NCBI GenBank assembly: GCA_040768905.1
Contig: JAXGMA010000001.1
Location: forward strand, 1,054,001-1,118,000
Length of the DNA: 64,000 nucleotides
Direction: 5' to 3'
Source of the DNA: SZUA-584 sp040768905
GTDB lineage: Bacteria > Bacillota > Clostridia > Christensenellales > SZUA-584
Shown: in pieces, positions 40,176 through 49,504 of the stretch
Layout: each line of letters opens with the position of its first letter
Position numbering within the stretch: position 1 is the first letter of the stretch
The notes under the pieces: generated by a model
The model's database searches: none
Seen by the model: only the letters and a program-made list of their open reading frames with translations
Told to the model about the DNA's origin: nothing
Position numbers and translations under genes: made by a program

Positions 40176-42642
40176 TCTTCCGGCCTCCCCTCGGGACGGA
40201 AATCTGAATCGTCAATCCGTCATCATACTCATGGACTCTATATGAAGCGCCCCAGGCATTCAAGGCATTGCACAAAGCTTGCTCCAAATGGAAATGTGAG
40301 GGGTCTGTAGCCGGCGTCGTCTCAATGGCGACGCGCAAAACGACGGAATTCTCTTTGACCGACAGGTTAATAAGCAGCACGGCGCTTGCATATTTCATGG
40401 CATTTTCCAGAATATGCTCAAAACAATCATATAGCAGGGATGCCGGTGTGCTGTGGATCTGGGTTTTTCCGGCTTCGGTCACCAGCCCGTCTATCCCGGC
40501 CGCGTTTGCTTCCCAAAGGGATTCCTGCAACCATAGGGCAAGGGAAGCCGTTTCACAATTCTCGTCACCCGCTTCCAGCAACACAAGATTGCCGCGCCGC
40601 TTGCAATAATTCACCAATACCTTGATTTTCGCCAGCTGCTTTTGCAGCGCGTCTTTGTCCCTGGCCGTGTCGCTTGCTGACAGGACGGAAAGAATCACAT
40701 TAATTCCGTTTACACGATCCTTTAATACGTCGTTTATACGGGCAAACATCTCCTGCTGCGCTTGCAGTCTGGCGATTTCACTTTTGACCTTATGTGTGCG
40801 GGTCAGAATACTGTTTTGGACTTTGATCCTTTCGTTTTGCTCTGCCAAAGTCGAACGCAGCCTGATCACCGAATCAAGATGATGAGCAAATATAGAATAC
40901 CCGCCGTTGATCCGGTACACACCATAGAGGATGCTCGCATCATCCGGCAAACTAAAGGCTACAGGTGCGTTTGGTTCCGGTTGAATAAACTGAGCTTTAT
41001 CAATAATCTCAGCGGGCAACTCTGCTGCGCAATCCGTATTATATTCGATTTGCATCGTATCTGAAAGAATATGCATATCAATCGGCGTGTTGCGCAGCAA
41101 TTCTCCCAATTTGTCATTGTTGGGAATCAGCCTGTTGCGGAAACATGCTTCAAGGAACAGTAATGCCATTATCCCATAAACAATGCTGAACTCTGACTCT
41201 CTGAAGATGGGAATCCCAAATGCGTATCCGCCGAAGTACGCAACAGAAACGCAGAGTATCAGGAATAAGGGACCGGCTCGCTTTGCCGCCGACTCGGTTT
41301 TTTTGCGGGCCGCTAAAAATACAAAGGCAAAAATCAGAAGCAGCGACCAGACGAAAACAAAATAATAAACCCAGCCGTGTGAATAGTATAGGTCGTAGTT
41401 ATTGCTTTCTGTTCCTCTGTAAAAGCGGAAGGCCATCTGATGAAAGTCATTGGTCAGTACCAGCAGCACGAATAACAGGGAAATGAGGAAGCTTGCTTTC
41501 CTGGCAAGCCTGGAGAATAGGCTCTGATGGTTTTTAGCTAAAATTTGTCCGATCCAAAACAAAACCGTTGGCATAAATATCAAAGGAACATAGTAGAAAT
41601 ACCAGAACATACGATGAACAGTACCCTCGGGCAGCAATAAGTTTATGATCCTGATCAGCATCCACAACAGCAGCAGCACGCTGATGGCAAAAAGCTTTTT
41701 TTGCAATGCTCTATCTGAAATCCTCATATAAAGCATACCGGTCCACAGGACGATTATGATGATAAAAGCTATATAAGCCAATATGTTCTCAACACCGTTG
41801 GCAGGGGATAATAGCCGCTTGCCGAGAACCTGCCTCTGGAAGGAAGCGACAGCGCTTATCATCTGTGTTGCGGTTTCAGGGGTCAGAACGGCGTTTCGCG
41901 CAAAAGCATAACGCCCTGAATCAGAGTAAATTGAGAAATCGCAATCGCCGTTAGGCAGACGAAACCCGGCGGCAATCAAATCTTCCGGCTTTGCGTCCGG
42001 CAGTTTGTCCGTATCCGTGCGCATAATTCCGGTGGGAAATGACAAGGTTCCCTCGATGGGTACGATGATCTCAATATTCCGGCCGTCCTTAACCATCTGT
42101 GCCGCCTGGTAGTCAAACAGAATCGCTACCGGAGCAACCGATGGATCGTCTGATATCAGGCGTCCGTTTTTATGGAGATATTTAAGCAGATGGATGGTGT
42201 TGCTGTAGCCGCTGTCTTCATAGTCCAGTCCGGCAGCCATGGATAAAATGGTATACCCAAAGTCAATATGGCTGAGCTTTCCCTTATAACCAAAATATAC
42301 TTCGTAATCGCCGGTTCGCAGGCAGCTCCAGCCCGTTATCTCATCCTTGATCTGGTCTCGGTCTACCGCAATGATTATTGTACTGACAAAATCCGTCCGG
42401 TAGGCTTTGACAATACCTGCTTCCATTAAGGGAATTGCCTGAAGCTCATAAGCGATGTGCAGCGAAGAATCGGATGGCGCAATGATGCTTTCGTAAGCAG
42501 GAATATTGTTGGAAAACAGAACAGAGCTATCCGGTGTATCCGCTGTTATAACGCATAAAGCGAAAAGCGTTAATGCAAGTACGCCCAACGCAATGATATA
42601 TATCCATTTTCGCTTTCTGCTCATCAATGATCTCACCATCAA
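40168..42642 (-). CDS. Large membrane sensor with histidine-kinase-like C terminus
   Basis: The 824 residues comprise an N-terminal helix, an extracytoplasmic domain resembling ABC solute-binding proteins (residues 40-280), seven or so membrane helices (290-500), a cytoplasmic region with a long coiled coil (V-K-S-E-I-A-R-L-Q-A-Q-Q-E-M-F) and a C-terminal ATPase-like domain with N-box C-F-E-H-I-L-E-N-A-M-K-Y-A. A canonical H-box with a phosphoacceptor His is not evident and the later glycine boxes are poor, so it may sense and modulate the neighbouring kinase rather than phosphorylate. ATG 42624, after GGTGAG, is an alternative start. Confidence 0.75.
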   Translation of the reverse strand: MMVRSLMSRKRKWIYIIALGVLALTLFALCVITADTPDSSVLFSNNIPAYESIIAPSDSSLHIAYELQAIPLMEAGIVKAYRTDFVSTIIIAVDRDQIKDEITGWSCLRTGDYEVYFGYKGKLSHIDFGYTILSMAAGLDYEDSGYSNTIHLLKYLHKNGRLISDDPSVAPVAILFDYQAAQMVKDGRNIEIIVPIEGTLSFPTGIMRTDTDKLPDAKPEDLIAAGFRLPNGDCDFSIYSDSGRYAFARNAVLTPETATQMISAVASFQRQVLGKRLLSPANGVENILAYIAFIIIIVLWTGMLYMRISDRALQKKLFAISVLLLLWMLIRIINLLLPEGTVHRMFWYFYYVPLIFMPTVLFWIGQILAKNHQSLFSRLARKASFLISLLFVLLVLTNDFHQMAFRFYRGTESNNYDLYYSHGWVYYFVFVWSLLLIFAFVFLAARKKTESAAKRAGPLFLILCVSVAYFGGYAFGIPIFRESEFSIVYGIMALLFLEACFRNRLIPNNDKLGELLRNTPIDMHILSDTMQIEYNTDCAAELPAEIIDKAQFIQPEPNAPVAFSLPDDASILYGVYRINGGYSIFAHHLDSVIRLRSTLAEQNERIKVQNSILTRTHKVKSEIARLQAQQEMFARINDVLKDRVNGINVILSVLSASDTARDKDALQKQLAKIKVLVNYCKRRGNLVLLEAGDENCETASLALWLQESLWEANAAGIDGLVTEAGKTQIHSTPASLLYDCFEHILENAMKYASAVLLINLSVKENSVVLRVAIETTPATDPSHFHLEQALCNALNAWGASYRVHEYDDGLTIQISVPRGGRKND

Positions 42643-42720
42643 GATTGTTTATATTCCTAATTATATAGCAAGAGATGGCGCGTCGCAATTTTACCAAGCT
42701 CGCTTCGCGGTATACTGGCG

Positions 42721-43272
42721 CTACTCTTTGGGTGCCGGCTTAAAATACAGCTCGAAGTAAAGACTGTTGTCATTGTTTTCGAGCAAAGCAACCGATAGTG
42801 TGTTTCCCTCGCCTATGTAGAAAAAGACCTGCTTAGGGCCTTCCGTTACAGGCGGGTTTTCCGGATCCTGTTCCCATATGTTCGAGCTGACATGTATCTT
42901 TTGCGCATTGATATAGTAGTTGCTGGCTCTTGAAATGCTCACATTGCCATAACCGGCGGCATACATTCCTTCATCCGACCAGTCATAAATCGTCACTTGG
43001 AACTCGTTCATCAGCGGAACCATCCGGGGCCAGTCTGACGGGATGTTGTAGAAGTCGAATAGCGGATCCCTCTCCGGGCCAAACGGGGTCATGCCACCAG
43101 GCCCATCCACATCTTCCTGCAAAGTTTCCGCCGTCTGCTGCAAGGTCGGTTCCTGCGTCGCAGCCTTTGAGTTTTTTGTCGCCCTTTCGTCATTGGCGGC
43201 GCATCCTGAAATTGAAACCATAAAGAACGTCATAATAACCATCCACAATAATAATCGGTTTTTCCTGAGCAC
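42721..43272 (-). CDS. Lipoprotein upstream of the sensor operon
   Basis: A GTG at 43272 follows GGGAGGTAGGGCAA, so the longer frame to 43383 is rejected. The 183 residues start with signal peptide K-N-R-L-L-L-W-M-V-I-M-T-F-F-M-V-S-I-S-G-C, lipobox cysteine near residue 23, then a Thr/Gln-rich linker and a soluble domain beginning D-P-L-F-D-F-Y-N-I-P-S-D-W-P. It lies 78 bp before the large sensor gene on the same strand and may deliver ligand to the sensor. No family name can be given. Confidence 0.7.
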   Translation of the reverse strand: MLRKNRLLLWMVIMTFFMVSISGCAANDERATKNSKAATQEPTLQQTAETLQEDVDGPGGMTPFGPERDPLFDFYNIPSDWPRMVPLMNEFQVTIYDWSDEGMYAAGYGNVSISRASNYYINAQKIHVSSNIWEQDPENPPVTEGPKQVFFYIGEGNTLSVALLENNDNSLYFELYFKPAPKE

Positions 43273-43663
43273 TTGCCCTACCTCCCAACATAAGTTTTTA
43301 CTACAAGAGTCCCCGGCAATGCGAGGGCAACGCTTCTGTGCCTGCAACGGCACCGCTAAAAGCAAAACGCGTTCTGTTCGCAAGTGTTTTGTGACAAAAC
43401 TCTTAATACCTACCTGCAGGCGAAAGACCTGTTCATATTAATTCTATCATGCATGAAAGCAAGGGGCTGTTCTATTATTGATTAGAGCATTATCCCAAGC
43501 AATCATTGATTAAGGCCGAAACAAGGTAATATAGCGATTGCAAGGGTACGATGAATGTTAGGTGTCTCTGGGCTGATGCGCCAAAACTACCCATTTATTC
43601 TTAGGCAGGACATTGTAAAAACGAAAGGATATCAGTGGCGTGGCCCTTGTTTGTATGCCCTGT
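43273..43663. other. Gene-free stretch
   Basis: No gene, strong hairpin or repeat was seen between the lipoprotein and sortase-like genes. It presumably carries the promoter of the sensor operon, but no convincing -35/-10 pair was found. Confidence 0.5.
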
Positions 43664-44131
43664 TCAATCCGCTGCTTCCGCGTCAAGCTGTCCAATAACC
43701 AGATACTTGCCCGGCGCGCTGCCTGAATAACGAAACGGGTAACAGGTAATCAGCGCGATGGATTTGCCGTCCAGCGCGGACATCTTCAGATCAGCGGAAT
43801 TCTCAAACGCCTGCACCTGTGTCACGATATAGGTATACTTGCTTCCGTCCGGCAGTGTGGCCGTGATACCGTCACCGGCATCCACGGTTTCGAGGATACG
43901 CAGGTTATGGACGGCTTGTTTGAAATCTATGTTGTGATGCGTTTCCAGAAATGTGATGGCATTGCCCCAGGCGCGGGCGCAATTGTCGTAGTAGCTGGTG
44001 CGGCGCTTGATCATGATATGGGGCATCAGGCGCGGTTTTCCCCTTCCCAGGGCATCGCCCCAGTGATTTTGGAAAATCGCTACGCCAATACAGCAACGGC
44101 TTTGTGCGGGATTCTCACCCAGCTTCCCTCT
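43664..44131 (-). pseudogene. Class D sortase-like gene, N-terminally truncated or degenerate
   Basis: The frame from about 44131 to 43664 ends with the sortase core: E-T-H-H-N-I-D-F holds the likely catalytic His, I-T-C-Y-P-F the Cys, and F-R-Y-S-G-S-A-P a possible Arg. Upstream W-G-D-A-L-G-R-G matches the Y-x-G-D-S-x-x-x-L-x-x-G strand of class D sortases. The start region lacks a signal anchor and a ribosome site, and a stop lies just upstream. It may be a remnant, or translation may start at an ATG at 44026. LPxTG-type substrates were not seen nearby. Confidence 0.6.
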
Positions 44132-44330
44132 TCAGCCCTCCGCGGCGGGAGGGCACCTGCGCACCACAGTATTCGGTTTTCATTTCTATGCGGCGAACCG
44201 CGCGAGCCTTCCGCCCGCCTCCCTCTTTACCTCACCGATTCCTTTTTCACCTCTTAAATAGTATCTTAGCAAGCCAATCGCGGTCAATTTACATCTGCGA
44301 ATATTGGGAATAGCTGGCATAAGCCCTCTC

Positions 44331-46187
44331 TCAGTGGGAATACGGACGACCGAACAAGAACAGAGGATAACTCGGGCTTTCCCACAGGTCGCGGATGACA
44401 ACGCGGCCCTTGCTGGAGCTGGCCTCGACCACCTTGCCGTCCCCAATATAGATGCCGGTATGATGCACCTCGTTCCAGCGGCTGCAACCCGGACAGCTCA
44501 GATTCTGCCAGAAAATCAAATCGCCGGGCTGAAGCTCGCTCTTGCCCACAACCCTGTTATTGGTGTAACACCACTTAGCCTGTCCCGCAGCGTTGGTATA
44601 CATCGACGCTCCCAAATCGGGATCGACCTGGTTGATACTCCAATACACAAACCCCGAGCAATCGAATTTGGACGGGCCTTTTGCGCCCCAGACATAAGGC
44701 GCGCCAAGCTTGGTGATTGCCGCCTTGACCACCTCCGCGCCCATCGTTCCCACGGGAAGATTGGATATGATCTCCGTGAGGTTTGCGCCGCCGTAAATAT
44801 CGACGCCCAGCAGCGCGGCATAGTAGGAATAGTATTCGGGGGACATCATTTCGTCCAGGATTTCCCGCTGGTCGTCCGTGAACCCGTACAGATCGGCGGC
44901 TTGCTCATAGGTAAGGCTTTTGTAAGTGATATAGATGTTCAGCGTGGTTTTCGTGACGGTTTCTTCCTCGCCGTCCTCGTTTTCGACGGTTTCCTCGGTT
45001 GTCGTGACTTCAGTCTGATAACTGACCTTGTTCATATCGAGGAAGATGGATTTGAGCTTTTCCCGCTTCTCCGGCGTCACAATAACGACATCAGTTCCGG
45101 CATCGGCGTCGGTGGTGAGTATGACGGCGTAAACGCTCAGCACATCGTTCCAGTTATTGACGTTCATGCTGTCGCCGTCGATTTCGCCCCGGTAGTTCAC
45201 CTTGACGGCATCATAATCTCCCGCGGACAACTCGGCAACCTTTGCGTCGATGCCGGATTTGAACCCGGTGTCAATCTCCCCGATGACATCCGTCATGGGC
45301 GTGCCGTCCCCGCCCTCGTTGGAATAGAACACGCCGAACGCGGAGCAGAAGATGGCCGCTATGATACACACCGCGAGGATGATGACGACCGCCACCCAGC
45401 CGCCCGCCGCAATCACGGCGATCAACCCCTTGGCCGCGGCTATAATCGCTTTCACGGCGGTGGCGACAGCCTTCGCGGTCGCCTTAGCAGCATGCGCCGC
45501 GGCTTTGGCTGCGGCCTTTGCCGTTTTCACCGCCCGTTCCGCTGCCTTGGCGGTCTGTTTGGCTGTCCTGGCGGCGGTTTTTGCGGCCTTTTTTGCGGTC
45601 TTGACGGATTTGCCTGTCGCCTTCACAGTCTTGTGCGTAGACTTCACCGATTTTTTTGTTGTTCTGACTGTGCCCTGAGAGGCGGCCTTGGCGCCATTTT
45701 GCGCGGTCGCCGGCATATTGGCGGATTCCGTACCATGGGCATGACGCAACGCCTGCCGTTCCCGCGCCATCTGCTGCACACGCCGCCTGCCGCTTTCGGC
45801 GGACTGACGGCGGGCTGGCTCCCGCGAAGCGTCCTTCGAACCCGCGGAATCCCTGCCGGCGTCAGGCTCCCCGCGGGATTCACCCGGCGCGTCAGCCGCC
45901 TTCTCCTTTTCTTTGATAGCCCTGCCGATCTGATTTTTTATCTTGCCGGCTGCGCCCGAAGCCGTTTCGCCCATTTTGCGCGCGGCGGTATCCATGCCGT
46001 GCTGTACCTTTTCCGCAGCGTAGTTCTCCGGCGCGCCGTCCTGCGCGGCGGGCTCCCGCTCCTGGCCAGGCAGCTTTTCCTTCGCGTCGCTCATCCCGCG
46101 CCGGATAAGCTCCCTGGGAATCCGGGCGCTTTTATCCATTTCCCTGGGCGTCCGGGACACCGGCCTTGTCCTGATATCTCTGCTCAT
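44331..46187 (-). CDS. Conjugation-associated NlpC/P60 cell-wall hydrolase
   Basis: The 618 residues have a long charged N-terminal region, a Lys/Ala/Thr-rich repeat tract (about residues 175-255; units such as K-T-A-K-K-A-A-K-T-A), a membrane helix (V-V-I-I-L-A-V-C-I-I-A-A-I-F), an extracytoplasmic spacer, and a C-terminal NlpC/P60 peptidase with Cys510 in F-D-C-S-G-F-V-Y-W and the His in V-H-H-T-G-I-Y-I-G. It cuts peptidoglycan to let the type IV secretion channel pass, like Orf14/CwlT of Tn916. The ribosome site is AAGGAAG. Confidence 0.88.
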   Translation of the reverse strand: MSRDIRTRPVSRTPREMDKSARIPRELIRRGMSDAKEKLPGQEREPAAQDGAPENYAAEKVQHGMDTAARKMGETASGAAGKIKNQIGRAIKEKEKAADAPGESRGEPDAGRDSAGSKDASREPARRQSAESGRRRVQQMARERQALRHAHGTESANMPATAQNGAKAASQGTVRTTKKSVKSTHKTVKATGKSVKTAKKAAKTAARTAKQTAKAAERAVKTAKAAAKAAAHAAKATAKAVATAVKAIIAAAKGLIAVIAAGGWVAVVIILAVCIIAAIFCSAFGVFYSNEGGDGTPMTDVIGEIDTGFKSGIDAKVAELSAGDYDAVKVNYRGEIDGDSMNVNNWNDVLSVYAVILTTDADAGTDVVIVTPEKREKLKSIFLDMNKVSYQTEVTTTEETVENEDGEEETVTKTTLNIYITYKSLTYEQAADLYGFTDDQREILDEMMSPEYYSYYAALLGVDIYGGANLTEIISNLPVGTMGAEVVKAAITKLGAPYVWGAKGPSKFDCSGFVYWSINQVDPDLGASMYTNAAGQAKWCYTNNRVVGKSELQPGDLIFWQNLSCPGCSRWNEVHHTGIYIGDGKVVEASSSKGRVVIRDLWESPSYPLFLFGRPYSH

Positions 46188-46234
46188 AGCAGCCGCTCAC
46201 TTCCTTTCCAACGGGAAACAGCCCCCATAAGGGG

Positions 46235-46260
46235 AGGGAGCGGCGAAAAGGCCGCTCCCT
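46235..46260. terminator. Stem-loop between virB4 and NlpC/P60 genes
   Basis: AGGGAGCGGC (46235-46244) pairs exactly with GCCGCTCCCT (46251-46260) around GAAAAG. It has no T tract and probably trims or partly ends the mRNA after virB4. Confidence 0.55.
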
Positions 46261-46276
46261 ATGCTTCCCGGATATT

Positions 46277-48619
46277 TCAGGCTTGCCATACTTCCACTTC
46301 GGATGGCTTCGTGGTCATGAGCCTGTATGTTGCGTTATGCGGGTACCTGTCCTGCACAGGCACGATGGCTCCCGCACACTTCAGTAACCCCGAACCCGAC
46401 TCGGCGTTGGTGACATAGGATAGCTGATTTTCGCTGATGCCCAGCAGCTTGGCGATCTCCAGCCTGTCGTTGGCCGACTGGTTCAAAAGCAGCGTGAATT
46501 CGCTGTTGCTGAGCATCGTGCGCGCCGTATGCGATTGCAGCAGATCCTCAATGTTCTGCGTGATCCCCGTGCAGGCCGCGTTGTATTTCCTGACGCGCTT
46601 CCACAGGGTGAACAGAAAGTTTGCCGAATACTCCTGGGAAAACAGCAGGTATATCTCATCAATGAATATCCATGTAGCGCGGCCGCGCTCGCGGTTGCGG
46701 ATGACGCGGTTGAATATGCTGTCCAGCACCACCAGCATGCCCACGGGCAAAAGCTGGCGCCCCAAATCGCGGATGTCATAGGAGATGATCCGGCTGCTGG
46801 TATTAACATTGGTTTGCTGCGCGAAGGTGTTCAGCGAGCCGTTCGTGAATAATTCAATCGCCAGGGCCACATCCCTGGCTTCCGGCTCCGGCTGCTTCAA
46901 GAGCTCGGCGTGGAACTCCCTGAGCGTGGGCGGATCGCCCTTGTAGCCGTTCTTTACATACGGGCGGTAGGCGTTCACCGCGCACCGGTCGATCACGCTC
47001 TTTTCCTTGGCGCCCAGCTTGCCCGCGCCCATAAGCTGTTCGCACAGCGACAGTATGAACTCGGACTTGAGCACGACGGGATTGCCGCCGTCGCCGTACC
47101 CGGCCTCCATGTCGAGTGCATTGATGTGATTGGGGCTGGTGGCGGATATCTTCACCACTTCGCCGCCGAGGGCGCTGACCAGCGGCGGGAATTCGGATTC
47201 GGGGTCGATGATCAGGATATCGTGGTCGGTGGACAGCGCCAGGGAGAGTATCTCCCGCTTGGCCGCGAAACTCTTGCCCGAGCCGGATACGCCGAGTATA
47301 AACCCGTTGGCGTTGAGAAGCTCCTTGCGGTTGGCCACGATCAGGTTTTTGGATATGGCGTTGATACCATAGTACACGCCGCCCGTGTCCTGTATCTCCT
47401 GTGCCTTGAAGGGCATAAGCACCGACAGGGCCTCGGTGGTCAACGTGCGGAGCGTATCGATTTTGCGAACACCGTAGGGCAAAACCGTATTGAGCCCATC
47501 GGCCTGCTGCCAATTGAGCGTGCCCAACTGACACAGGTGCTTGCGCGCCGCCGACTGGAGCGTTTCGGTGTCGGCGTCCAGTTCTTCCAGACTGTTCGCG
47601 ACGTGTACCAGCGTCAGCACCGCGAACAGCAGCCGCTGATCCCTCGAAGTGAGATCGTCCAGCATCTCGCGGGTTTCCTTGCGCTGCTGCTCGATATCAT
47701 ACGGCAGTACCGCCGAGTAATTGTTGTTGGCGTTCTGCTTGCGCTGCCAGTTCGCGGCGTTGGTTTCCACGCCCAGCAGCTTGTTCTGCATTTCCCGCAC
47801 GGCTTCGTCGAGATTGACAGGGATGACGTCGATGGACAGCACCAGCGTTTTGCCCATCTCGGTGAGCTCCGAGATCATGCTGTCGCGGATGTAGCTGGCG
47901 TACTCGCGCAAAAACAGCACGCGCCCGTACTTGCCGTCCATCATGAAATGGTCTTTTTTGAATTCGAAGCTGTCGGGACAGATGTAATCCTTGAAATCAT
48001 GGCCCTTCCGCGCGGTTTCCCCGATATCGAACCGGAACGCCGTTTCGCTGCCCGGCCGGAAGAAGTCGTGGAACATCCGCAGGCGCTCGGCCGCATCCAG
48101 CTCCTCGGCGTGGGAGCCCATGCGGGCAAGGTGCGTGGACACATCGGAGACGACGCGGGCGAAGTAGGCGCGGGCCTCGCCGATGTCCTTTTTATGGACG
48201 GATACGGTGACATACCGCTCCTGCAGGATACTGTTGGACGAGCTTGTGACCTTGCCCATCAGCATCTGGTTGTATTCCTCGCGGAAATGATCCAGACCGT
48301 CGTTTTTCTTTGACAGCAGGATGGATTCCTCAAACTGCTTTTTGTTGAGCCGTCTGTTGGATATGGTGATTTTAGTGGTGGCGCCCACATCCAGCGAATT
48401 CAAAAGCTCCGAGTAATCCAGGAACATCTCCTGCTTGTCGGCTTTACTGGCGATGGCGTAGTTGATATCCGAGAACCGGACGCATTTGGAGAATTTATTG
48501 CCCACCTGAAAAATCCCATCCGGCCAGATACGGCGGATGGGAATGGCCTGTTGTACGGACTTGGGAACGGTCATGCGCTCCCTGTCCTGGCGGAGCATAT
48601 TGGTCAGCGTCTTAATCAT
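46277..48619 (-). CDS. virB4: VirB4-type conjugation ATPase
   Basis: ATG 48619 follows GGGAGGAATT; the frame to 48676 is inside the previous gene. The 780 residues have an N-terminal VirB4 domain and an ATPase domain with Walker A G-V-S-G-S-G-K-S near residue 445 and Walker B A-T-W-I-F-I-D-E-I-Y-L-L-F, followed by T-G-I-T-Q-N-I-E-D-L-L. It powers assembly of the type IV secretion system at the inner face of the membrane. It overlaps the prgI-like gene by eight bases, the usual arrangement. Confidence 0.95.
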   Translation of the reverse strand: MIKTLTNMLRQDRERMTVPKSVQQAIPIRRIWPDGIFQVGNKFSKCVRFSDINYAIASKADKQEMFLDYSELLNSLDVGATTKITISNRRLNKKQFEESILLSKKNDGLDHFREEYNQMLMGKVTSSSNSILQERYVTVSVHKKDIGEARAYFARVVSDVSTHLARMGSHAEELDAAERLRMFHDFFRPGSETAFRFDIGETARKGHDFKDYICPDSFEFKKDHFMMDGKYGRVLFLREYASYIRDSMISELTEMGKTLVLSIDVIPVNLDEAVREMQNKLLGVETNAANWQRKQNANNNYSAVLPYDIEQQRKETREMLDDLTSRDQRLLFAVLTLVHVANSLEELDADTETLQSAARKHLCQLGTLNWQQADGLNTVLPYGVRKIDTLRTLTTEALSVLMPFKAQEIQDTGGVYYGINAISKNLIVANRKELLNANGFILGVSGSGKSFAAKREILSLALSTDHDILIIDPESEFPPLVSALGGEVVKISATSPNHINALDMEAGYGDGGNPVVLKSEFILSLCEQLMGAGKLGAKEKSVIDRCAVNAYRPYVKNGYKGDPPTLREFHAELLKQPEPEARDVALAIELFTNGSLNTFAQQTNVNTSSRIISYDIRDLGRQLLPVGMLVVLDSIFNRVIRNRERGRATWIFIDEIYLLFSQEYSANFLFTLWKRVRKYNAACTGITQNIEDLLQSHTARTMLSNSEFTLLLNQSANDRLEIAKLLGISENQLSYVTNAESGSGLLKCAGAIVPVQDRYPHNATYRLMTTKPSEVEVWQA

Positions 48620-48965
48620 GGCGCAATTCCTCCCTGACGGAGGAATTGGCCAGCAGCGCCGCATAGATGTTTTCAACCTTATACGCGAGCTGCCTGGGAT
48701 ACAGGAACTCGGAGCGCAGCCAGGCCATGACGAAACGCTCGGCGGGCATCCCGTTGTATTTGAAGAAACCGCAGGCCGCGAACGGCGCCGCGCCCAGGAT
48801 ACAAATCCAGCCGGTTTCTTCCGTGCCCGCCACGCTTTTCAGGGCGAAGTACAGGCCAATGGCAACGACGACCGCTAAGAGAGAAAACGCGAATTGCCGC
48901 AGGCTCAGCCCGAAAAAGATAGATTCGGTGTAGTCGCGTACTTCTTTGTTGATGCGTACTTCCAT
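48612..48965 (-). CDS. PrgI-family conjugation membrane protein (VirB3-like)
   Basis: The 117 residues begin MEVRINKEVRDYTESIFFGL, the PrgI pattern, with two adjacent membrane helices (A-F-S-L-L-A-V-V-V-A-I-G-L-Y-F-A-L and W-I-C-I-L-G-A-A-P-F-A-A-C-G-F-F) and then R-F-V-M-A-W-L-R-S-E-F-L. It corresponds to VirB3 of type IV secretion and anchors VirB4, encoded next. The ribosome site is AAGGAGG. Confidence 0.9.
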   Translation of the reverse strand: MEVRINKEVRDYTESIFFGLSLRQFAFSLLAVVVAIGLYFALKSVAGTEETGWICILGAAPFAACGFFKYNGMPAERFVMAWLRSEFLYPRQLAYKVENIYAALLANSSVREELRHD

Positions 48966-49146
48966 GTGGAACCTCCTTGACGTTTGATGGACGGGGAGAA
49001 AAAAGCCAGGGAGAAATCCGGTAAGCTAAAGAAGAATAAATCAAAAAATGCATGAACCGCTTTGCGCTTTTCCCGCACAAAGGTTGCATAAGGCACTGGG
49101 AAGAGTTAAGCTATAAGCAAATCAAGGTAATAGGGGGATTTGGGCT

Positions 49147-49497
49147 ATGCTGATATACATCGGAATCGGCGCTTTTGTTATCGTGCTGTCCGTCATCTTC
49201 CGTGTGGCGGCGGCTTTCCGATTGACCGTCCCGCTGCTGTACGCCCTGTTGGCCCCGACGCTGTTCTCCAAATGGTTTTATGCCAATTATGAGCTGGCGA
49301 ATATCATCGGGTACGCGCTGCTGGCGCTGGCCGGCCTGTCCTGGGTGATATCCCTGATACGCAAGATTCGGGCGTTCATGGCCGGGCGCCGGGAAGAACG
49401 GTTTTCCGAGGAGATACTGCGCCGCAGAATCCGCGAATCCATCGAAGTGGACGAGAACGGATACCGCATCGTGAACACGGACGGCCTTTATCGTTAA
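49147..49497 (+). CDS. Small membrane protein on the opposite strand
   Basis: The 116 residues have three hydrophobic helices (I-G-A-F-V-I-V-L-S-V-I-F; L-L-Y-A-L-L-A-P-T-L-F; I-G-Y-A-L-L-A-L-A-G-L-S-W) and a charged tail (R-E-E-R-F-S-E-E-I-L-R-R-R-I). It is the only plus-strand gene in the transfer block, placed between prgI-like and trbL-like genes. An AGGGGG site precedes the ATG. Similar small proteins occur at this place in related elements, in my reading, but the function is unknown; an anti-sense or immunity role would be speculation. Confidence 0.7.
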   Translation: MLIYIGIGAFVIVLSVIFRVAAAFRLTVPLLYALLAPTLFSKWFYANYELANIIGYALLALAGLSWVISLIRKIRAFMAGRREERFSEEILRRRIRESIEVDENGYRIVNTDGLYR

Positions 49498-49504
49498 TTG
49501 GGTA

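Noticed and set aside
44304..46418. Plus-strand frame of 704 codons
   Set aside because: It is the antisense of the NlpC/P60 gene. Its G/R/H-rich content mirrors the Lys/Ala repeat tract and it matches no family.
46910..48313. Plus-strand frame of 467 codons
   Set aside because: It is the antisense of virB4, with no start signal or domain.
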